Below are positions 43,401-52,194 of a DNA stretch of 57,885 nt, piece after piece. The notes beneath the pieces are model-generated. The model was not told where the DNA came from, did not search any database, and saw only the letters and a list, made by a program, of their open reading frames with translations. This DNA is from Perkinsus chesapeaki (taxonomy: Eukaryota; Perkinsozoa; Perkinsida; Perkinsidae): positions 1-57,885 of the forward strand of contig JAAPAO010000173.1 in NCBI GenBank assembly GCA_013115145.1. Reading direction: 5' to 3'. Made by a program: the position numbers and the translations under genes. Each line of letters opens with the position of its first letter. The stretch's first letter is position 1.

Positions 43401-46400
43401 TAATACGTGCTTATCTACCGTATCATTATATATACTCTCCCCGAACTGGAGAGCGACCTCCTATCACACATAACGGGGAAATGTCAGCTCTTTGATAGCA
43501 TCAACAAGCTGAGATGCTCGTCACCAACAATCCCCTCATCAATAAAGTATTAATCACAATTTTCGTGATAGTGATAATTCATAAGTAGTAAAATTACGAT
43601 AAGTGCATCAACGAACGTCCGGAAAACAAATGAAATAAAAACAACTTTCCTAAATTCATTCCTGTATATCCCTCAGCCTTCGTGCACTAAATCACTCGGT
43701 CACGCGCCACGAAATTATTCCTCACTCCCTCACCTTCAGCAGTGAACTTCAATGCATTGTCTGCCAACTGATAGAAAATTCTTCTCAATCTATTAGGGTC
43801 TTGCTTAACCTACAAAATGCAGGATATCTTTCGCACTATAAAGATTTTCCATCCAGAAAAGATACCTTTCGCACTATAAAGATTTTCCATCCATAAAGAT
43901 ATATTTCGCACTATAAAGATTTTCCATCCATAAAAGATATCTTTCGCACTATGAGGATTTTCCATTCAGAAAAGATATCTTTCGCACTATAAAGATTTTC
44001 CATCCATAAAAGATATCTTTCGCACTATAAAGATTTCTATCCTACACAGTTATTATTTATTACCATAGGTAGTCCCTCACTCGGAACTTCATTAATAAAT
44101 TCAACTTTATCCTTCTTCATCGGCTGCCCTCTTTTATCTTTCGCTTCCATCAATTCATTAAAGCAACTCGAGACGATCGGACCGATATTGACACCTTCCG
44201 CCGGTGCAGAGTAGACGAGGAGAGGCTCTGCTGCTAAACAACCATCACGAATAAGTGACATAACCTGACAAGGATGAATCTTTGCTTCAAGCGTGCATGG
44301 TATGTGAGAGGTTAAGTATTGCCTATACGGCTAATGTCCAGGTGAGCAATTTGAATCTAGTGATCATATCGAATTCGGAAAAGATCGTAGAGCTAGTATC
44401 ACATATAATTCACACGATCTAAGAAAGAATCTTTGCTCGAAGCGTGCACGATAAGCTGGAGGTCGAGTGTTGACCATAATAACTGCCCAGTGACAAGCAG
44501 ACCTATTATCGTCTCCGAATTTCCCAATTCTCAACCACCCTAGATTCCACGTAGTATCCAAGCTTGAACCATGCAAGATCCTCCCAAGCTCACCTCAACC
44601 ACCCTTATACCACACCTATATATCATTCCCAATTGCTTCTGCACCGGTTTCTTCGTCTCAGTCTTTATCAATACCTCCGCCACCCCCGTAATCCCCAAAT
44701 GCGGCGTCACCAGCATATGAGCTAGATGCCCCAATCCTCGCTTCTGCATCAGCCACTTCTGACCAACTCCATCCTTCTCGCTCCAATAACCAAAGCCCTC
44801 CACACCTTTCTCAAACTCTCCCTCAATCGCAACATCATTTTTGGGCAACCAAATCTCAAAGATACTTCCGAGGTCGACTTGAGAACTCCTCACAAAAATC
44901 TTTCCCCCACATATCTTTTCAATACCCTCCTTCGCAGAGCTCAACCCCAACCCCCAAGATTCACCGTCATGATTGCAAGTCGCCTTATTATGGTATCCAG
45001 GCCGCAATCTCACCCACGGTTCGAAAATTCTGGCCCATTGATTTTCCGGAATGCCCAGACCAGTATCATGAACGCATAAAACATAATACTCCGGCTCTTC
45101 GCGAGAGGTGCAAATGACGTGCCCTTTTTCGGTGAATTTCAACGCGTTGTGGATCTGAGAAAGGCTTATATAGCGCGGCGGTATGGCACTGCTTTCCAAA
45201 CCTATCAATGCGTTTCCCGCACAGGTTCGTTTCTTGCGTGAGGCCTTTTTTAATTAATATCGATAATTATACAAATAATGTTATCATAAAAGTCATTCTC
45301 CGGAATAAGCACAAAAAAATGCGGGTCCTTATGGAACAGAATCGCGAAGTGCACGCATCAACCTAAGATACCCTCCTTTTACCACGGCATAAATCGCCTT
45401 AGCAATATGAGGTTCACTTCCCTTCACAACTGGTCCATCGTCGGTCCATCCTGTTTGATTTTCAATCGCAACTTCATCTGATTTAGTTGGCGAATCGTTA
45501 TTGTCCAAGCCGAACCTTAAAAAATACACCACCCGGGGATCGAACCAGGGACCAATATACTCTCAACAATCCAAAAGTTTTGAACATATTCGACAGATCG
45601 ATAGAAGATCCTTGAGGTTGAAATGTCAAAGGTGGTGTTATAACACTATAGTTATGCAACAGCTATCATAACCATAGCAAAGACAACGATAGTAATATTA
45701 AACCACAGCAAAGACAACGATAGTAATATTAAACCACAGCAAAGACAACGATNNNNNNNNNNNNNNNNNNNNNNNNNNNNNNNNNNNNNNNNNNNNNNNN
45801 NNNNNNNNNNNNNNNNNNNNNNNNNNNNNNNNNNNNNNNNNNNNNNNCAACGATAGTAATATTAAACCACAGCAAAGACAACGATAGTAATATTAAACCA
45901 CAGCAAAGACAACGATAGTAACCACAGCAAAGACAACGATAGTGATATTAAACCACAGCAAAGACAACGATAGTAACATTTCAGGTCAAAAGGGCACATA
46001 AAACCCGTTCATGATGGGCCTAAAATCTACTGTTTCCCAATAAAATGATTTTCGCCGTCGAAGTAATCATCTTTTACTACTTCATGAGCTCTACGACTTC
46101 CTCTACGACCCCGCCAAGTTTAACGTCCTCCTTCCTTATCTTCATCCACCCCTTTGCCAACTTCTCGCTCACCACATTCTCCTCGACCAACGCGCAGAAA
46201 CGTGCACCAGCTCTGAAACGGTAAACCAAGTAGATGAATTTGCTTCGCCTGGAGGAGTAATCGGTCTGCCCCCCTCCAACGAGAATTCTTGTCAAGGTGT
46301 GTAGTAAAACATATGAGACCAGAATAATTAATATCAGTAGTAATCATAATAAAGTTTATGAGCTATGATAAACTATAGATGACTCTTATGTGACCCAGTA

Positions 46401-47262
46401 TAAATTTGATACTCATTCAATGCCAGACATATAGACGGTAATGCTTGATAATAAAAGATACGTTAAAGTGAATTATTCTCCACACGTAAGGGCTTACCAA
46501 CTACAGCAAGCACAAACGATGAAGAGAGGCATTTCTACCGACTTTCCCAGACAACGCAGGTTCACCATGGTTAAGAATTTATAAAATGAACGAGACGGCG
46601 GAAGTCCGATAGACTTCATAAATGACATTTTCGGATACCGAAAGTAAATATAAAATATATAAGAAACTATAAAGGGGAACCGTCGAGATGGTGAAAGACT
46701 AGCAGTTGGTGAGCAGTCGGATGAGCGAAAATAATACAATAGTTTATAGGGAAATAATAGTGAGTAATTATAAAACAGGAGAATATTATCAAGTACTACG
46801 AAAGATAATAGAATGCTCCGAGGTAAGATACTACTGAATAAAAGTATGTAGGAAGCACGCTACAACCTAAGATACTATTTGTAAAGAGCAGGCTCCAAGC
46901 TAAGATACGTTTTGTTGAGAGTATGGTTCAACCTAAGATACTACTTGTTTATCAACGTTAATCGTTTCTTCTTAACGTCATCTTTAACCATCATTTTCAT
47001 CGCTTCAGTTAATCCGACAATTCCATTAAAAGGAGACTTCATATCGTGGGTTACATGGCCTTGTTCCTAAGCAGAGTATCTTAGGTTAAATCGTGCAAGA
47101 TAGGAAATAGGTTGAAATGCAGAAGCGAGCACATCTTAGGTGAACCATGCAAGATACAAAATAGGTTCAATAAGATTGCGCCATTACCTCTTTTGAAAAA
47201 AACTCATCAGTTTTACTCCGTTCCGGATGATTAGCATATCCCTCTTCGACCGACATGTAGTA
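37434..47262 (-). CDS. Tandem histidine kinase with long coiled-coil tail
   Basis: At least 24 decoded exons. Kinase module 1: HisKA box HVTHDMKSPFNG (exon 46945-47066), dimer helix (46081-46212), 45372-45515, then HATPase with N box NALKFTEKG, G1 DTGLGIP, F box FEPWV and G2 GLGLS (44594-45164). The same exon starts module 2 with a second HisKA box, LAHMLVTPHLGITG; 44064-44264, 43734-43809 (DPNRLRRIFYQLADNALKFT) and 43095-43382 (DTGCGF, YGIGLGL) complete its HATPase. A Pro/Lys/Ala-rich and coiled-coil tail follows (42497-42663, 42098-42212, 41940-42052, 41545-41634, 41437-41498, 41305-41398, 40871-40987, 39597-39693, 39447-39547, 38987-39118, 38837-38937, about 38318-38400, 38154-38265, 37869-38043, 37727-37822, 37434-37678). 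Phases agree except where exons are missing. No receiver domain was found; the N-terminal sensor is unresolved. The 39694-40870 gap leaves open that the tail is a separate gene. Confidence 0.75.
37679..37726 (-). repeat. Module C intron (48 nt)
   Basis: GTATCTTAGGTTGAAGCGTG, then AAAGATAGAAAATAGG, ending TTTGTTAG. Confidence 0.75.
37823..37868 (-). repeat. Module B intron (46 nt)
   Basis: Starts GTGAAAAGCGCGCGCCCGGG, then TGATCGATTTGGG, ends TGCGGGCAG. The exons on both sides start with GTG at the junction. Confidence 0.75.
38266..38317 (-). repeat. Module H (tRNA B-box-like) intron (52 nt)
   Basis: Starts GTAAAATGCCATCCGCGGGG, continues ATCGAACCAGGG, ends GAAATCAG. The opposite strand reads CCTGGTTCGATCCCCG. 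Confidence 0.65.
38938..38986 (-). repeat. Module H intron (49 nt)
   Basis: Starts GTACCTGCCGAGGATCGAAC, ends GAAAATTTCAG. Coiled-coil sequence continues in phase on both sides. Confidence 0.72.
39548..39596 (-). repeat. Module D intron (49 nt)
   Basis: GTAAAGGAATCTTCG then TGCGCATGCGTGCAATG, ending GATTCTCAG; joins two heptad-rich exons in phase. Confidence 0.8.
39694..40870. other. Interval without a decoded exon inside the histidine-kinase gene
   Basis: Either one long intron or the boundary between two genes. A plus-strand frame starting near 40052 has a hydrophobic leader (IIISLSLLASMTILHFVVF) but no other support. A dyad around GATCCACAGTGTGGATCC lies near 40440. Confidence 0.4.
41399..41436 (-). 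repeat. Module G intron (38 nt)
   Basis: GTAATTTTGTGGCGCGTGAC, ending ATGACAATTTAG. Confidence 0.75.
41499..41544 (-). repeat. Module C intron, reverse, GC-AG (46 nt)
   Basis: GCAAGCTATTTCGTATCTTG then CATGGTTCAAGGTAAGATG, ending TCTTTAG. Confidence 0.65.
41738..41925. repeat. 20-bp tandem repeat, about nine copies
   Basis: Units of AATTCACTTTATTATTTTTT fill the intron 41635-41939 of the histidine-kinase gene. Confidence 0.92.
42053..42097 (-). repeat. Module C intron (45 nt)
   Basis: GTATCTTAGGTTAAAGCGTG, CAAGATAG, ending GGTTGGGTTAG. The next exon again begins GTA, a possible 3-nt duplication. Confidence 0.8.
43822..44037. repeat. 38-bp tandem array of E-type hairpins
   Basis: Six units of GATATCTTTCGCACTATAAA plus GATTTTCCATCCATAAAA. 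It fills intron 43810-44063, between the two conserved halves (EGLPM and VKQDPNRL) of histidine-kinase module 2. Confidence 0.92.
45668..45977. repeat. 31-bp tandem array with an N gap
   Basis: Units of TTAAACCACAGCAAAGACAA plus CGATAGTAATA, in intron 45516-46080 of the histidine-kinase gene. Copy number is uncertain because of the gap. Confidence 0.92.
45753..45847. other. Assembly gap (95 N)
   Basis: Run of N inside the 31-bp tandem array. Confidence 0.98.
46850..46944 (-). repeat. Three consecutive module C copies
   Basis: Within one intron, starting at its donor: GTAGTATCTTAGGTTGAACC, then CGTATCTTAGCTTGGAGCC, then AGTATCTTAGGTTGTAGCG, spaced about 30 nt apart and all in the same orientation. 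Confidence 0.85.
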
Positions 47263-47534
47263 AAAGCCTCAACCTAACCTATTATGTATCTTCCTCGCTT
47301 CAACCTCCACCCAAAATGCTCAGACCAATCGATCATTAAGGCGTGCGCATCAAAAGCTCAGTATAAATCTCGCTCGCCTAAAACGTCTAATTCCGCCTTG
47401 CCGTCTCTCCTGGAACCTTCCGTCCATTAAATTGCTGATAAAGAGCCGCTTTTTATAAAGCCCAAGGAATAATAATTCATATCCTATCTCAGCTGTAGGC
47501 AATCTAACCTCGAAAATATCTTTTAAGTTTGGAT

Positions 47535-48609
47535 ATGTTTTATACATTCTCCTTCTTCACTGTGGCATCCTTCGTCCTTGCCGACGACAAGTTTGCCTTC
47601 GAATATGTTATGTGTGATGTTGACGGTGAAACCAAAACCATTCCAGATGGACACATTTGTATGATTAAGAGACATGACGGCATTAAAGAGGTCAGCCTAT
47701 ACTTTATTATCCACGTCCTTCGTTCATCTCAGAATCACCTCTATCCTAGTAGCTGAATGTTCTGAATGACGCACAGAACAGATTCCGCTCCGTTGATCAA
47801 TAGTACATCAGTATCATATTATTATCTTGTTCACTTTCCCTATGTAATTCACTCACGATCTATCCACTGTCAACTCTCATCGCACAGCTCACATTAATGA
47901 TGCTATAATACCTTAGCCGCCTCCTATCAGTATACTGCAGTTATATTGCACATTCCCTCTTCAGCTACTCACTATTGAAGGCCTCCAACAAGAGCCGAAG
48001 GTGACCATCTCCAAGATGAACTTCCTTCCTTGCCAGTCAGCCCTACGTCGATCCATCAGACGATTATCCGGGCGACGTCCTCTACCTCAGTGCTTTTCCT
48101 TGAATCCGCCGGTTGTCACACTCAACGATAAGAACACTACTAACGGTCAGCACGTCATGGAATCTACCAGTGAAGGAAAGACCTTGAAATTCGATGTGGA
48201 GAATACAGTTCATACAACAGACGTGGAGCTGTTGCGAGTCACCGAATTGACTGTATCGGATGACAGAAGTATGGGAAGGTTTACTGATTATGGCAATATA
48301 AGCATATATCAATCGCATAAGCCCACATACGCTCGCTCGATCTCGTTCAACGGCGGAGACAACTGGAGTGAGCCGGTAGCGAAGGGCTACATTCTAAAAT
48401 CTGCTAACGAAGATTTGGTGGGTACGTTTTACCAGATGACCAGTTCGAAAGACGTAAATGATAATGAAGTCGTTTTCCTCGGTCGCCATAGAGGTAAGAC
48501 GGTTCTGTTGAGCAAGGAAAGAACCATAAAGAAGGAGAGCCAGCCTAAGAGGAAACTTACCTCTACTCGCCGTTCTCGCCAGCCTAAACCATTGGAAAGT
48601 GATTTATGA
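47535..48609 (+). CDS. Secreted protein with family S first block, two exons
   Basis: Exons 47535-47690 and 47965-48609, 266 residues; the intron uses GTCAGC and a pyrimidine-rich CCCTCTTCAG acceptor, with no repeat module. A signal peptide (MFYTFSFFTVASFVLA) is followed by YVMCDVDGE...GHICMIKRHDG, which resembles the paired-Cys block of the 8.3-17 kb secreted family. The C-terminus is basic (KKESQPKRKL...RRSRQPK). It is divergently oriented to the histidine-kinase gene, whose 5' end must lie close by. Family membership is tentative. Confidence 0.65.
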
Positions 48610-51036
48610 AGATGGTCAGGGTATGTCTCGAATGCATGGTTAAGATGTTGATGTGAACGATCTGTTATTGAGTTGATGAGTCACAAATGCTCTACATCAA
48701 AGTGAGGATAGAACTCCGCTACTGTAAAATGGATAGCCGACTTCGAGGAAGAAAGTGTTGCACAATAGTGCACGGTCGGTTCCGTGGAAAGAGCTCATTC
48801 GCCCATGTGCTTTTGTCGGTTTTCTATTCTGGACGGAAAAACGAGAATACTTCAATCAATGCTATTTTGTAATGAACAGAACACCACCTGCCAATTGCAA
48901 AACAACACCTTTTCTCTTCATAACATCAGTTGCAATAACCGCGAGATAAACGTATAAAACAGCCTTTCTGCTGCAATGTCCGTTTGCTCTACGACCAAAT
49001 ACAAGTGAGCATTTCTGTAGTTTTTTCTCTCGGCAGCAACATACACACTGGTACACTGAACCAAATGTGGTACCAACTGCTGCAGTCACGACTCGGACAG
49101 CAATTTATACCAATTCGGTCAATTCTGCTCCTGGTAATATTAACTTGGCCTTATTTTCTGTTGACTCTACCAGGATTCGAACCAAGGCTACATGAGTGTG
49201 AGTGGAGCTGCTCACCAGCTAGGCTAAGAGCCGACTCGACATACTAACATTCATCTCCAACCCTCTCAGTACAAGAATTACCGCGCCCTGCGCCACAATT
49301 TGTATACACTATACAGATGTCCCACCTCTGAATAACTATATCGCTATGCAAACATAGCCTGTATTTAATGACGTTATCGCTGCACGATGTAACGCGATTT
49401 GACAGCGCTATTATACACGAAAACGGCAGCGAATAAAATAGCACTTGCAATACATGATCGCAGCGAACTTTAGGTAAAATAGCAGTCGCGGGTACATAAG
49501 AGCACTTCCATTTGTTCATAAAAGCATAGCTGCTCTTTTGACAGCGTGGTATATTTTTGTACTATAATCGCTATTGGGTGCTTGTTTTTCTACAACACCG
49601 CGCTTCTGCTTTTCTGTCTGTAAAACGTTTTTTAGCTATTTTCTCCGGCGTGGTGCTTCACCAACTCAACGAGCAATTTTAATTGGTTTGATTGAACCAC
49701 TCCGAAGTCGGTCTAACAATCATGACCAATTGCGCAGGATAACGAGGCAGCATCGGGCCTCTAAGGAAGGAAGTATATACGAAGGACTCTCAACAACTCA
49801 CAGTTGTACGAACCTGTACCATGGGCAGTCGACTCAGCTCAATCTGAGTAAGTACGACCAATCATCAGTCCAGAATTGTAGTCCTGATCAACCGTATTCA
49901 CCAGGCATTTGAGCAGATGAGGTACTAGTAGAATTTCTAGTAGCGTGACTCGCAGGAGGCATGAAAGGTCAACAAAAGACTCTTACTCTGTACTGGATCC
50001 GAAGTGCACAGGGTTCCGGAGGGGATAACATAGCTACCGGCCTCCGTGCAACAGCTATGGGGTCCGAAGCAGTTGGTAGTTCGTTGCCCGTAATATGGGC
50101 ACAAATGTAGGACGGAAGTAGAATTGATGATTGGAGGTAACACAGCTTCACAGGCTTCGCATCCCGATCACACTTCCTGTCAGAGCTGCCCCTCACCCGT
50201 AAGGGATCGTAAAGCGAAGTGCAAAATGCAATGACTGAGGCGTACGCGAGAATGAAGTGGGAAGACAGACAACACCACTTGTGTCAAACCATGGAGAGGC
50301 CTGACGAGCATAAATCATCCGTCGTATTATTGATTGTTACTCGTCGCCCGTGACTATCGAAAATAAGAGCAGATCGCCCACAATGAGCCGGCCGAGCCAT
50401 TCGCCAAGGGAGTTTCGCAGCTGAGGCGCGGGGAAATTCCCCGTATTCAATGCGTACGGGCATAGAAACCCCCCAAATAAAAATATTATCAACTTCAGAT
50501 AAACTATTATCTATTATTTTTCGTTATCGCGTGAAGATCCTGATATATTGCCAAGTTCATAGTATACTTATACCTTTATAAAGGAGACTTACGACTACAC
50601 TTAATGTGTATAATACATTACCCTGTTAGCTTCTCGGACAGCCCATTGCCCCTAGAATTTTCGATTGATTTACTGGTCGCACGCACGCATGCGCCTTTTA
50701 TATGTCACCATGAAATTGTTACGTGCTTCTAAAGTCAAAGCTCTCGGTGGAGCAGCCTCAAAATCCGACCTTGCCTTCCGAGAGTCAAGAATTTTGACCA
50801 TCCATATTCCCTCCGTCAGAACAATACCGCTGCGAGATTCTCGCGTTGCTGTAGGAGGTAATTCTCTAGTCGTTGTGAGGCTTTCTTGTTGTCTTCTGGT
50901 ATCTTTGTTGCCTTGTTCTGCCGCTCCCCGAGATGTGATCCGAGCCCCCTCTCCCATTGTTAAACTAGCTTGTGGGAAAAGAGCTGGGATTTCACTCCTG
51001 CGTTTTATGCGAGTCGCAGCACTTTTGACCTGTCCA
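48610..51036. other. Spacer with one tRNA-like relic
   Basis: No supported gene. The only recognisable item is the tRNA-like segment at 49167-49240. Confidence 0.4.
49167..49240 (-). other. tRNA-derived relic
   Basis: The minus strand has an A-box-like TAGCCTAGCTGGTGAGC and a B box GGTTCGAATCC about 35 nt apart, but the T stem is mismatched and no acceptor stem closes. A related A-box half (CTGCTCACCAGC on the plus strand) recurs near 40430 and 54475, which suggests a tRNA-derived SINE. Confidence 0.45.
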
Positions 51037-52194
51037 ATGACTAACTTCTGCAAAACGCCGGTAGCAGCGGTTCTGTGGTACACAATGGTATTTCTTCTGG
51101 CTGAGAGAGTAATATGCAAGCAGTTGAAGCTCGCTATTTCTCGCTTAAATACAGCAGACGATAAGGTTGGGCTTTTGACGACTTTGTTGGCAGATGGTCA
51201 ACAACAGACGGCTGTAGTGGACACCGGTGGTCCCAAGTCATTTTTTGTGTGGAAAAGTTGGTATGAACATCTTCTTGGTCCCGGATCATGCAAGCAACTG
51301 CTCTGGGGATGCTACGATCGTAAACTGCCGTTCCCGAAGCCCGCCAATCTGGAATACATTGACTTTAACGATGACAGTTCAGTGGGTATCTTCCCATACT
51401 CTGCTAATGTGCGATTCGGTAATTTCGCGAAGGCCAACACCAAGATCGGCCTAGTAAGCGCAAGCGATCCTTCACCACTACAGCGACCACCACATGCCTC
51501 CTTCGGCCTTGGTCCTCCTCGCGAAGGTCCTACCAGGTTTCCTACCTTTATGCAGCAGCTCATGAGCGACCCCGCGAGACCCATCAGTGGGAATATCTTC
51601 GCGCTTTACCTCAACCAAAGCAAAAGTGCTGTGCCTGCTGGTTACACTGGATACCTCCTCTTAGGGAAGGGCGATCCGACTGTTTACCAGAAGCCTCTCA
51701 AATACATACCTCTGATACCTTCAACGCTTTGGCGTGTGAGACTTGGATTCTTCCAGATTGGGAGAGCCCGTAAAACTGACGTGCTTGGAGAAGAAGTCGT
51801 GATCGACACGGGAACCAATGCCATGTTGGTCCCACAAGCGCACCTGGAAAGCTTGCTGAGTTCCATCCGTCAGCACGCAAGCGCCACAGCTGGAACCACT
51901 GTGAGCGTCGACTGGTACCGTCCTTGGGGTGTATATGTATTTGAGTGCAGATTTCTCAAATACTTTCCCAACATCAACTTCGGGCTTGGTAATGCAGGCT
52001 CGGAGGTGACAGTCGAAATTGCCCATAATGCGTACTTCCTTGGTGAGTCACTCGTACGTGGTCGATGCGTTCTTGGTATATCTGCCCACCGTGGTTCGGG
52101 ATGGTATCTTCCTGATACATCTCTTGTTGGTAACTATTTTGAATTTCAACCAGACAATGAGAGGATCGGATATGCAAAGTTGAAGGCTCGCTAG
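51037..52194 (+). CDS. Secreted pepsin-like (A1) aspartic protease
   Basis: Intronless, 385 residues from the ATG at 51037, chosen because it opens with a hydrophobic signal (MTNFCKTPVAAVLWYTMVFL); the frame is open further upstream. Both catalytic motifs are intact: AVVDTGGPKSFF (near 51215) and VVIDTGTNAML (near 51800). The ending LPDTSLVGNYF...DNERIGYAKLK is typical of A1 proteases (LG..F). A Tyr flap is not obvious. Secreted aspartic proteases act in extracellular or lysosomal protein breakdown; a role in host tissue would be inference. Confidence 0.88.
   Translation: MTNFCKTPVAAVLWYTMVFLLAERVICKQLKLAISRLNTADDKVGLLTTLLADGQQQTAVVDTGGPKSFFVWKSWYEHLLGPGSCKQLLWGCYDRKLPFPKPANLEYIDFNDDSSVGIFPYSANVRFGNFAKANTKIGLVSASDPSPLQRPPHASFGLGPPREGPTRFPTFMQQLMSDPARPISGNIFALYLNQSKSAVPAGYTGYLLLGKGDPTVYQKPLKYIPLIPSTLWRVRLGFFQIGRARKTDVLGEEVVIDTGTNAMLVPQAHLESLLSSIRQHASATAGTTVSVDWYRPWGVYVFECRFLKYFPNINFGLGNAGSEVTVEIAHNAYFLGESLVRGRCVLGISAHRGSGWYLPDTSLVGNYFEFQPDNERIGYAKLKAR

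Noticed and set aside
47350-47547. Minus-strand frame with IFEVRLP resembling the end of an HATPase domain
   Set aside because: Too short and without other kinase motifs; overlaps the start of a plus-strand secreted gene.
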